Shown here one piece after another: positions 1 to 7,625 of a stretch of DNA of 64,000 nt. The stretch's first letter is position 1; the number at the start of each line of letters is the position of its first letter. The position numbers and the translations under genes were made by a program. The notes under the pieces were generated by a model. The model had not been told where the DNA came from and made no database searches. It saw only the letters and a list, made by a program, of their open reading frames with translations. Source of the DNA: Parvularcula bermudensis HTCC2503 (lineage in GTDB: Bacteria > Pseudomonadota > Alphaproteobacteria > Caulobacterales > Parvularculaceae). The stretch is taken from NCBI RefSeq assembly GCF_000152825.2, contig NC_014414.1:2356001-2420000 (forward strand). The letters run 5' to 3'.

Positions 1-2372
1 GGGGCCTCGGCCTGCACATAGACCCGCTTGATCCGCCCACGATCCACGAAATCGTTCACATAGAGGCCCCCGAGAGCCGTTGAGAGCGTTGTATTGACCG
101 TGCCCAGGGAGAGCCCGAGAGCTTGGGCCTTTTGGGCATCGACCTTGATATTGAACTGCGGATTATCTTCAAGACCGTTCGGCCGCACACCAACGACTTT
201 CGGGTTCTGCGCCGCCATGCCCAATAATTGGTTCCGCGCGGCCAGCAAGCCGTCATGTCCGACATTCCCGCGATCCTGAAGATAGAGATTAAAGCCACTG
301 GCATTCCCAAGTGAGCTGATGGGGGGCGGCACGATGGTGAAGGCTTGGCCTTCGACAAACTGGGAGAATGCACCGGACGCGCGACCGGCGACATCATTAG
401 CCGCAAGCCCCTCCGACTTCCGCTCTTCCCAATCCTTCAGCCGCACAAAAGCAAGGCCCTGATTTTGGCCCTGGCCGGCGAAGGAAAAGCCAGAGATGGT
501 GAACAACCCCCGGACAGCCTCCTCCTCATCTTCGAGGAAATAGTCGCGGATCGATCCCATGACGGTCTCGGTTCGGTCGAGGGTCGCAAGCGGCGGTAAT
601 TGCGCAAGCACGATTGCCGACCCCTGATCTTCGTTCGGCAGGAACGCCGTCGGTATACGGAGGAACAATATAGCGGCGAGAACCAAAAGGCCGCCATAGA
701 TCACAAGCCCCACGACCTGGAACCGGGTGACCAGCGCCTTGACCAGTCGCACATAACGCGTCGTCATTGCGGTAAAGCCGCGATTAAAGCCGTCGGCCGC
801 CGCTGCCACTATTCCTCTGCCCTCGGGCGACGCCCCCGCCCCTTCTGCTTTCGTCGTTTCTTTGTGCGGCTTCGCTTTGAGCAATTTCGCGCAAAGCGCG
901 GGGGAAAGAACAATGGCAACGACCACGGAAAGGATCATCGCCGACACGATCGTGATAGAGAATTGCCGGTAAATGATTCCCGCCGATCCAGGGAAGAAGG
1001 CCATCGGCACAAATACGGCCGAGAGAACCGTGGCGATCCCGATCAACGCCCCGGTAATCTGAGTCATCGATTTTCGGGTCGCTTCAGGCGCGGACAAGCC
1101 ATCTTCCTCGATGACCCGCTCGACGTTCTCGACCACCACAATGGCATCATCCACAAGAAGGCCGATAGCCAACACCATGGCAAACATTGTCAGGGTGTTG
1201 ATCGAAAATCCGAAGGCAAGAAGGATGGCGAATGTCCCCAGCAGGACGACGGGCACGGCGATCATCGGCACGATGGTCGCGCGGAAACTCTGTAAGAAGA
1301 CCAACATGACGATGAGCACAAGGCCGATGGCCTCATAAAGGGTCTTCTCCACTTCGTGGATGGATTTTTCGACGAACGGCGTTGAGTCAAAGGGATAGAT
1401 GATCTCCATCCCTTCGGGCAGGTTTAGCTCGATCAGCTCACCAATCCGCGCTTTGACGGCTTCGGCGGTATCAAGGGCGTTTGCCCCCGCCGCCAGATTG
1501 ACCCCAAATCCCGAGGCAGGTTTTCCGTTCCAAAGGGCGACGAAATTGTAGCTCTCAGCCCCCAGTTCAACCCGCGCCACATCGCGGAGCCGAACGTCGC
1601 CGCCCTCCTGGGTAGTCTTCAGAAAGATATTCTTGAATTCCTCAGGCGTCGACAAAAGAGACTGAAGCGTGATGGTGGCGGTGATCTCTTGACCCGCAAG
1701 GCTAGGGGCCCCGCCCAGCTCTCCCGAAGAGACTTGGGTATTCTGTTCTCGGATTGCCGCCACAACATCCCCAGGCGTTAAACCGAAGGCGGAGAGTTGA
1801 TCGGGGTCAAGCCAGATCCGCATGGCATATTGCGCGCCGAACAATTGAAGATTGCCGACCCCATCGATTCGACTAACCGGATCGACCAGATTGGACCGCA
1901 ACCAATCGGCAATGTCGGTCTGGTCATATTCCCCCGTCGGCGAGGTCGCCCCGACGATCAGCAGAAAACTGCTATTCGATTTCGTGACGGACACGCCTTG
2001 GCGCTGGACCACATCGGGGAGAAGGGGGGTCGCCTGGGACAGTTTGTTCTGCACCTGCACCTGAGCGATATCGGGATCCGTTCCCGGCGAGAAGGTGAGC
2101 GTGATGGAACTCGTTCCCGACGAACTCGATGTCGATGAGAAATAGGTGAGACCGTCAAGCCCGGTCATTTGCCGTTCGATCACCTGCGTGACCGAATCTT
2201 CAACGGCTCTGGCTGAGGCCCCGGGATAATTGGCATTGATCGACACGCTAGGCGAGGCAATGTCGGGATATTGAGCGACCGGCAGGACCCGGAGGGCCAT
2301 GACGCCAGCCAGCATGATGATGATAGAAATCACCCACGCCAAGACCGGCCGATCGATGAAAAACGTCCCCAT
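1..2372 (-). CDS. RND multidrug efflux permease, HAE1/AcrB family (C-terminus cut by window edge)
   Basis: This is the inner-membrane proton/drug antiporter of a tripartite efflux pump. Reading leftwards from the ATG at 2372, 790 codons are present before the window ends, against about 1,040 for the family, so roughly 250 C-terminal residues lie outside. The N-terminus MGTFFIDRPVLAWVISI is typical AcrB. The long periplasmic loop follows, and the TM4 motif GLLVDDAIVVVENVERV carries the paired Asp residues used for proton relay. The start is 14 bases after the adaptor stop, so the two are co-transcribed. No outer-membrane factor is visible here; it may lie beyond the edge or be shared. Substrates cannot be read from sequence. 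Confidence 0.93.
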   Translation of the reverse strand, partial: MGTFFIDRPVLAWVISIIIMLAGVMALRVLPVAQYPDIASPSVSINANYPGASARAVEDSVTQVIERQMTGLDGLTYFSSTSSSSGTSSITLTFSPGTDPDIAQVQVQNKLSQATPLLPDVVQRQGVSVTKSNSSFLLIVGATSPTGEYDQTDIADWLRSNLVDPVSRIDGVGNLQLFGAQYAMRIWLDPDQLSAFGLTPGDVVAAIREQNTQVSSGELGGAPSLAGQEITATITLQSLLSTPEEFKNIFLKTTQEGGDVRLRDVARVELGAESYNFVALWNGKPASGFGVNLAAGANALDTAEAVKARIGELIELNLPEGMEIIYPFDSTPFVEKSIHEVEKTLYEAIGLVLIVMLVFLQSFRATIVPMIAVPVVLLGTFAILLAFGFSINTLTMFAMVLAIGLLVDDAIVVVENVERVIEEDGLSAPEATRKSMTQITGALIGIATVLSAVFVPMAFFPGSAGIIYRQFSITIVSAMILSVVVAIVLSPALCAKLLKAKPHKETTKAEGAGASPEGRGIVAAAADGFNRGFTAMTTRYVRLVKALVTRFQVVGLVIYGGLLVLAAILFLRIPTAFLPNEDQGSAIVLAQLPPLATLDRTETVMGSIRDYFLEDEEEAVRGLFTISGFSFAGQGQNQGLAFVRLKDWEERKSEGLAANDVAGRASGAFSQFVEGQAFTIVPPPISSLGNASGFNLYLQDRGNVGHDGLLAARNQLLGMAAQNPKVVGVRPNGLEDNPQFNIKVDAQKAQALGLSLGTVNTTLSTALGGLYVNDFVDRGRIKRVYVQAEA

Positions 2373-2385
2373 AGGGGCCCCTCCC

Positions 2386-3663
2386 TTAGTGCGCAGCGGC
2401 CCCGGTAGAAGCCCCGGCAGCGGCGCGGGTGCCGGAGTTCCTGTCCGCAGGCGGATTTGTCACCCTGACAGGCGCGCCGGGCTGGACGCGCTGAAAGCCG
2501 TCGGTGATCAGCCGGTCCCCCGCCTTGACCCCTTCTGAGAGAATCCATTGACCGTCTTGTGCCTGAACGATCGTGACCGGACGCTGTTCAGCCATGCCCT
2601 CTTCATTCACGACAAAGACATAGGGCTCCCCTCGAGGGGTACGCAGGACCGCCTGTTGGGGCACGGCCATCACATCTTCAAGAATAGCGGTGGGAAGGGT
2701 CGCCCTGACGAACAGGCCCGGCAATAAGAGCCGGTCAGGATTAGGAACGATCGCGCGCAGAATGACGGTACCCGCCTCTTCATCCACACTGACCTCGGAA
2801 AATTCCAGGCGTCCTTTCTCGGAGAGCGGCTGGCCCTCCTTCCCGCTCAACGTCACGGGAACGGCCCCCGAGCCCGAGGACTGAGCCTCCGATTGCAACT
2901 GACGACGCCACCTCATGACATCCTCTGCCGAAGCGGTCAGATCGACATAGAGGGGATCGAGCTGGGTGATCGTCGCGAGGGCCGCGCTTTGATTGGCCGT
3001 GACCAACGCCCCTTGCGTAACGACCGAACGACCGATCGTGCCGTCGATCGGGGCGCGGACCACGGCCCGCTCGAGATCGATACGCGCGCGCTCAAGGGCC
3101 GCCTTCGCCATGGAAACATCGGCGCGGCTCTGGGCGACGGCGGCGTCAGCCTCATCCTTTTGTTGGGTACTAATGGCCTCGATTTCGGCAAGCGAGGCAA
3201 AGCGCTTGGCATTCTGCTCCGCCACAAGGGCCGTCGCCCGGCTCCGTTCATACGCGGCGGCCGCACTGGCCACTTCTGCCCGGTACTCACTGCTCTCAAT
3301 GGCGTAGAGGGGGTCCCCAGCCTTAACATTATCCCCCTCCTCAAACAGGCGATCTTCGATCAATCCCGTCACTTGGGGCCTGATTTCTGAGGTTCGGTAA
3401 GCGCGGGTCCGCCCCTGCAAGGTGGAAGTCAAGGTCACGGTTTCCGTCGACAGGACCTCAACCGTCACCGGCACCCCCGCCTGGGCGGGTCCTTGCCTTG
3501 CCTCACTCTGGGCTTCAGCCGGCTCACCGCATGCCGTGAGCAGGACGCAAGCAAGCGTCAGGATGATCAGAGGAAAGGCGGCGCGCAGCCCCACATGCGT
3601 GCTGGACAGGGAGCGATCACTCACCTGAGCACGTTGCCCCCATCGGGAACGCTGTTCCTCCAT
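2386..3663 (-). CDS. RND efflux periplasmic adaptor (membrane fusion) lipoprotein
   Basis: AcrA/MexA-type adaptor linking the RND permease to an outer-membrane channel. A hydrophobic N-terminal stretch ends in the lipobox LLTAC, so the protein is probably lipid-anchored. Next come a biotinyl-lipoyl-like half motif, an Ala/Glu-rich alpha-hairpin, the second lipoyl half (VVRAPIDGTIGRSVV) and a beta-barrel domain. A longer frame begins at 3696, but that ATG sits inside a palindromic operator. The ATG at 3663 has GAGG six bases upstream and is preferred, giving 425 residues. It is followed directly by the permease. The divergent TetR gene starts about 100 bp away and probably controls this operon. 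Confidence 0.92.
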   Translation of the reverse strand: MEEQRSRWGQRAQVSDRSLSSTHVGLRAAFPLIILTLACVLLTACGEPAEAQSEARQGPAQAGVPVTVEVLSTETVTLTSTLQGRTRAYRTSEIRPQVTGLIEDRLFEEGDNVKAGDPLYAIESSEYRAEVASAAAAYERSRATALVAEQNAKRFASLAEIEAISTQQKDEADAAVAQSRADVSMAKAALERARIDLERAVVRAPIDGTIGRSVVTQGALVTANQSAALATITQLDPLYVDLTASAEDVMRWRRQLQSEAQSSGSGAVPVTLSGKEGQPLSEKGRLEFSEVSVDEEAGTVILRAIVPNPDRLLLPGLFVRATLPTAILEDVMAVPQQAVLRTPRGEPYVFVVNEEGMAEQRPVTIVQAQDGQWILSEGVKAGDRLITDGFQRVQPGAPVRVTNPPADRNSGTRAAAGASTGAAAH

Positions 3664-3686
3664 TGTCGCCTCGGTCCGGTTGACTA

Positions 3687-3698
3687 GAATGAACATTC
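3687..3698. promoter_or_regulatory. Palindromic operator, probable TetR-family binding site
   Basis: GAATGAACATTC is a perfect 12-base palindrome in the short gap between the divergent adaptor and TetR genes. Divergent regulator/pump pairs usually carry such an operator over overlapping promoters. The assignment to the neighbouring TetR protein is inference. Confidence 0.55.
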
Positions 3699-3766
3699 AA
3701 TCTAAAACATACTACGATAAAGTCAATGAGCTTGCGCCGATCATGTTCGCGTGGGCGGGAGAGGGA

Positions 3767-4399
3767 ATGGCCACGGCGGACACCCTGTTCGAATGTCCAC
3801 GATCCCGACGGGAAGATATTTTAGAGGCAGCTGCGGCGTGCTTTGTCGAAGAAGGGTTTCACGGCGCCAGTATGGCCCGCATCGCCAAGCGCGCCGATGT
3901 CAGCCCGGGGCACATCTATCATTATTTCGAAAGCAAGGATGAGCTGATCCATGAGATCATCCGCACCGAAGAGGCGCGGCATCTCTCTTTCTTCGATGAT
4001 CTTGCCGATTTGGACGCACCCGAATTGCGGGCGTTCCTGATTGGCCGCGTGAAAGAAGGCGTGACGAAAACGACGCGGCTTTTCCACTCCGTTCTCACCC
4101 TCGAAACCCTTGCAGAAGCAAGCCGCAACCCGGACGTTTCAGCCATTGTCCATCGCTACGACACGCAGATCCACCGGCGATTTTCCGCGCTGTTGCGCGA
4201 CACCCTGGGGTTGAAGGATGCCGACCATCGGGTCGAAGTGCTCCGTACCTTATTCTCAGGACTCGCCATTCGGACCGTGCGGAACCCGAACCTCGACGCC
4301 ACGGCGCTGACCCCGCAAATTGTGCGCGCCGTTGCCGCGATCTTGACACCGGACCCAGAACAAAACGCCGAGAGCCATATCGATCAATCGGAGTCGTGA
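3767..4399 (+). CDS. TetR/AcrR-family transcriptional regulator
   Basis: A 210-residue protein whose N-terminal helix-turn-helix (SRREDILEAAAACFVEEGF, then IAKRADVSPGHIYHYFESK) is the standard TetR DNA-binding domain. The C-terminal helical domain would bind ligand. It is divergent from the RND adaptor/permease operon, the classical arrangement for a local efflux repressor. The reading frame stays open back to a TTG at 3680, but that overlaps the operator. The ATG at 3767 has GGGAGAGGGA just upstream and is chosen. The effector is unknown. It converges on the 62-bp repeat block. Confidence 0.9.
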   Translation: MATADTLFECPRSRREDILEAAAACFVEEGFHGASMARIAKRADVSPGHIYHYFESKDELIHEIIRTEEARHLSFFDDLADLDAPELRAFLIGRVKEGVTKTTRLFHSVLTLETLAEASRNPDVSAIVHRYDTQIHRRFSALLRDTLGLKDADHRVEVLRTLFSGLAIRTVRNPNLDATALTPQIVRAVAAILTPDPEQNAESHIDQSES

Positions 4400-4440
4400 A
4401 ACGACACCCGTCCTTTGTATTCTACAATTTCCCTTGTACG

Positions 4441-4655
4441 GATCGGTTCCCGCTTCGCTTGAAAAGGCTGTGGGTTTTTGATGGTCGCCTTTTCTTCACG
4501 CGAACCGGTGCCCACTTCGCTTGAAAAGGCTGCGGGTCTTTACTGGTCGCCTTTTCTTCACGCGAACCGGTTCCCGCTTCGCTTGAAAAGGCTGCGGGTC
4601 TTTACTGGTCGCCTTTTCTTCACGCGAACCGGTACCCACTTCGCTTGAAAAGGCT
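4441..4655. repeat. 62-bp tandem repeats with internal hairpins between convergent genes
   Basis: The core CTTCGCTTGAAAAGGCT recurs at 4453, 4515, 4577 and 4639, an exact period of 62 bases: three full units and a partial fourth ending at the stop codon of the next gene. Each full unit contains the inverted repeat GAAAAGGC / GCCTTTTC around an 18-nt loop, and a near-palindromic GAACCGGTTC. Copies two and three are almost identical. The block fills the gap between the stops of the convergent TetR and UbiC-like genes, so the hairpins could act as two-way terminators. It may also be a REP-like intergenic element. Confidence 0.85.
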
Positions 4656-5213
4656 CTAGGGCAGCGCCAAGAGGATTTCGATGGTCTCGGCAAGGCTTTC
4701 GTCCCCCTGCCCCTCAATGACGCGATTGACCCGGCCCGCTGCCCCCTCGGGAAAGGGAGAGGTAAGAAACGTGGACGCCCCTTCCCTCCCGCCAAGTCGA
4801 AAATAGGCATGCGGCGCGGTCGCTAACGCCCTCCCCTCACGGACCATGACGCGACCAAATGGTTCCCGACCCTCCGTTATCGCCGCGAAGGCGCGCGGGC
4901 TCATAGCCTGACGATCAACAAACAGCCATGTGGCACAGACCAGCCGCCCGCTTTTTTCGAGAGCCAAATAGGCCTGTCGCGCGAATTTTCCCGCCGTGAC
5001 GTGGCTGGCAACCGGTTGAACCTTGAGCCTATCGCCAAAAGCAGCCTCAAGGGTCGACGTCATGGTTGCGCGATGGTCGAGAAGCCGCCTTTCCGCTGGC
5101 GACAACTCCTCTGCCGCCACCCAATGATGGGGCAAGCGCGCCAAAACAGCGTCGGCACGCCCAGGGCCCAGACAGGCGGACACGGGAGGGGAAGACAAAC
5201 TCATAATGATCAT
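4656..5213 (-). CDS. Chorismate lyase (UbiC)-like protein
   Basis: A 185-residue protein that I align by eye with UbiC, which releases pyruvate from chorismate to give 4-hydroxybenzoate for ubiquinone synthesis. Shared features in order are a D-x2-MT-x2-LE segment near residue 46, an R-x5-L strand, and GREPFGRVM near residue 115, equivalent to GKTPLGRYLF of E. coli UbiC. No ubi gene is adjacent, and overall conservation is modest, so a related pyruvate-lyase-fold protein is possible. An alternative ATG lies at 5204; neither start has a strong Shine-Dalgarno. Confidence 0.5.
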   Translation of the reverse strand: MIIMSLSSPPVSACLGPGRADAVLARLPHHWVAAEELSPAERRLLDHRATMTSTLEAAFGDRLKVQPVASHVTAGKFARQAYLALEKSGRLVCATWLFVDRQAMSPRAFAAITEGREPFGRVMVREGRALATAPHAYFRLGGREGASTFLTSPFPEGAAGRVNRVIEGQGDESLAETIEILLALP

Positions 5214-5365
5214 ATCGGTCGTTCGGCTGGGAAAGTCACCGCTCCAAACCGCCCCGCCCCAAATAGTTGATACTTTCCGTAGGTGAATATCCCGAATTGT
5301 CGACTGAGGCCGCGTCCCTTATATGACCTCCATCCCCATCACCACGCCCCGAAAGGATCCCTGCC

Positions 5366-5806
5366 ATGGTTGCTGACCCGACCCCCTTCACGCCAGGAAC
5401 CGCCCTATTGGGGGGCATCCTTATCGGTGTGTCGTCCACCCTCCTGATGGCGAGCCTGGGAAGGATCGCTGGTATTAGCGGCATTGTCGGGGCAGCCCTT
5501 GGTCCCGCCGGCGCGGATCGGCAATGGCGGAGAGCTTTTCTGCTGGGGCTGCTGCTCCCTGGCGCGGTTTTGTCGCTGGCGTCGGCGCGGCCCGCCATCG
5601 ATTTCACGGCCGGCCCCATGACGCTGCTGATCGCGGGCCTTTTGGTCGGCTTCGGCACACGCCTTGGCTCGGGCTGTACGAGTGGCCATGGGGTCTGCGG
5701 GTTGGCCCGGCTGTCGCCGCGTTCCCTCGTGGCTGTTCTCACCTTTATGGCGGCAGGCGCCCTGACGGTCCTCGTCCTCCGCCATCTGATGGGAGGGGCG
5801 CAATGA
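5366..5806 (+). CDS. YeeE/YedE-family transporter, N-terminal half protein
   Basis: A 146-residue membrane protein with about four hydrophobic segments and the hallmark GSGCTSGHGVCGLARLS near residue 104, whose conserved cysteines carry sulfur species across the membrane in YeeE-type thiosulfate transporters. In many proteobacteria the transporter is split into two half-length genes, as here. GAAAGGAT precedes the ATG. The stop overlaps the start of the second half (ATGA), so the two are translationally coupled. Uptake of thiosulfate or another sulfur compound is inferred from the family. Confidence 0.85.
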   Translation: MVADPTPFTPGTALLGGILIGVSSTLLMASLGRIAGISGIVGAALGPAGADRQWRRAFLLGLLLPGAVLSLASARPAIDFTAGPMTLLIAGLLVGFGTRLGSGCTSGHGVCGLARLSPRSLVAVLTFMAAGALTVLVLRHLMGGAQ

Positions 5807-6222
5807 GCCAGCGACTTCTTGCGGCGATTGCCGGGGCCCTCTTCGGCACCGGATTGATCCTCTCCGGCATGACCAATCCGATGAAGGTTGTGAATTTCCT
5901 CGATGTCACAGGGATCTGGGACCCAAGCCTTGCCTTGGTGATGGGTGGGGCGCTTGTGACGACCTTCTTTGGGTATCGGCTTGTCCTGCGGCGGGAGAAA
6001 CCCCTATTCGAGCCGACCTTCCATCTCCCTCAAACACGCGAAATTACCCGCCCCCTGATCATCGGAAGCGTCCTTTTTGGGGTGGGATGGGGCCTCTCCG
6101 GTCTGTGCCCGGGACCGGCAATCTCAGTGGCGTCGATGGCCCCCTTGCGCCTTCTCCCCTTCGGCATCGGATTGATTGCGGGGGTTCTCGGCTACCAAGC
6201 CTACGCCAAGCGCAGCGGATGA
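5803..6222 (+). CDS. YeeE/YedE (DUF6691) transporter, C-terminal half protein
   Basis: A 139-residue partner of the preceding gene, overlapping it by four bases. Four hydrophobic segments and the second family hallmark GWGLSGLCPGPAI (about residues 90-102), with its conserved Cys, identify it as the other half of the transporter. The same frame is open upstream to 5524 inside the first gene, but the coupled ATG at 5803 gives the normal family start MSQRLLAAIAGALFG. No rhodanese or ArsR/BigR regulator is adjacent, so the sulfur substrate is not constrained by context. Confidence 0.85.
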   Translation: MSQRLLAAIAGALFGTGLILSGMTNPMKVVNFLDVTGIWDPSLALVMGGALVTTFFGYRLVLRREKPLFEPTFHLPQTREITRPLIIGSVLFGVGWGLSGLCPGPAISVASMAPLRLLPFGIGLIAGVLGYQAYAKRSG

Positions 6223-6266
6223 AGGCCCCCCGGCCTTAGCAGGATCAAGGCCCCTTGCCGGTCTCC

Positions 6267-7625
6267 TCAGATCCCCGTCCCCATCCCTATGTGGAGCTGG
6301 ACGATCGCGACGGCGAGATCCGCCCGCGCCTCGACCACCGCCTCCCGGCTGCCGATGAGGGTCCGCTGGGCATCGAGAACATCAATGAAGCTCGTCAGTC
6401 CTTCGCGATAAAGGGCGTCGAGTTGCCGATAAGCTTCTTCGCTTCGCTGGACGGCAAGGTCCAAATTCTCGAGCCGGGACCGTAAAGCCTCGATACGGGT
6501 CAAGGCGGTTTCCACCTCGGTAAGAGCGACAAGGACCGTCTGTTGCCATTCGGCAAGGGAGGCTTCCGCGCGGGCGATCTGCGCCCTGACCTCCGCCCGG
6601 CGTCGCCCTGCATCCAGAAGCGGGATGTCGACGATCGCGCTGAGGGTGAAGAGGAGTGGCTCGAAATCCGTGTCAGGATCGCCGCTGATCTGGGCGGGCA
6701 AGCGAAGGGACGGATAGAGATCCGCTTGTTCGGCGCCGATCAAGGCAAGATCTGCGATCAATCGTTGCTCGGCTTGAGCGACGTCCGGTCGCTGGCGAAG
6801 CAGCATCGCCGGCGCGCCCAGCGTAATCTCACCACGGTAATCGGGAAGAATATCATCCGTAGACTGGCCAAATTGCGCTCTTTCGGGGGGACGCCCGGCC
6901 AGGACAGCAAGGGTGAAGGCCGCGGCCTGACGATTCGCCTGAAGAATGCCGCGATCGGCGCGGGTTCGGGCCAGATCCGCCGCCGCCCGGTCGACGTCGA
7001 GGGCCGGTGTTAGCCCGGCGTCGAACCGCGCTTGCACCACGTCGAGGGTCCTCGCCTGCAAGTCGAGAGAGGTCTCAAGCAGGGCGAGACGAGCGCCCGA
7101 CCGTCGCAAATCGATATATTGGAGAGCTGCCGTCCCCGTGGCGAGGCGCTGCGCCTCTCTCACGCCGAAGCCCGCCGCCTCCAGATCCGCAGCCGCCGCC
7201 TCAAGACGCCGGCGGTTTCCCCCGGCAAGGTCGACCTCGAAGGCAAGGACGCCCGACAGAAGCGTCGTCGTCTCGCTCTCCCCCTCCCCTGAGATGAGGT
7301 CGGCATATTCCGCGCTGCCCTGCGCATCGAGACGGGGGAACAGATCGGACCGCACGGCCCCGCGCAAGGCCGCCGCTTCGGAGAGCGTGGCGAGCGCCGT
7401 GGCGATGTCGAGATTTCCTGCGAGGACATCGACCATCAGTGTAGAAAGGGTTTCATCCTCAAACCCCGCCCACCAGACCTCCTCGTCCTGCCCCGCAAGA
7501 TCAGCAGGAAGCGCTGCGGAATATGTCGCCGGAAGGTCGACCGTCGGCGCCGTGGGATCGGGACCGACGGCACAGGCGGTAAGGCTCAATAATGCGCCGC
7601 CAAGGATACAGATACGCCCCTTCAT
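6267..7625 (-). CDS. RND efflux outer-membrane factor, NodT/OprM family lipoprotein
   Basis: A 452-residue TolC-fold channel. The N-terminus is a lipoprotein signal ending LTACAVGPDP, the usual NodT/OprM pattern. Two homologous halves of long alpha-helical hairpins follow (for example LEAAAADLEAAGFGVREAQR and the second half near residue 290). It is the last gene of a three-gene efflux operon and overlaps the permease stop by four bases. With the adaptor and permease upstream it makes a complete tripartite pump. Confidence 0.93.
   Translation of the reverse strand: MKGRICILGGALLSLTACAVGPDPTAPTVDLPATYSAALPADLAGQDEEVWWAGFEDETLSTLMVDVLAGNLDIATALATLSEAAALRGAVRSDLFPRLDAQGSAEYADLISGEGESETTTLLSGVLAFEVDLAGGNRRRLEAAAADLEAAGFGVREAQRLATGTAALQYIDLRRSGARLALLETSLDLQARTLDVVQARFDAGLTPALDVDRAAADLARTRADRGILQANRQAAAFTLAVLAGRPPERAQFGQSTDDILPDYRGEITLGAPAMLLRQRPDVAQAEQRLIADLALIGAEQADLYPSLRLPAQISGDPDTDFEPLLFTLSAIVDIPLLDAGRRRAEVRAQIARAEASLAEWQQTVLVALTEVETALTRIEALRSRLENLDLAVQRSEEAYRQLDALYREGLTSFIDVLDAQRTLIGSREAVVEARADLAVAIVQLHIGMGTGI

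Noticed and set aside
4441-4655. CRISPR array
   Set aside because: The spacing is regular, but the whole 62-base unit is repeated, including what would be the spacers, and no cas gene is nearby.
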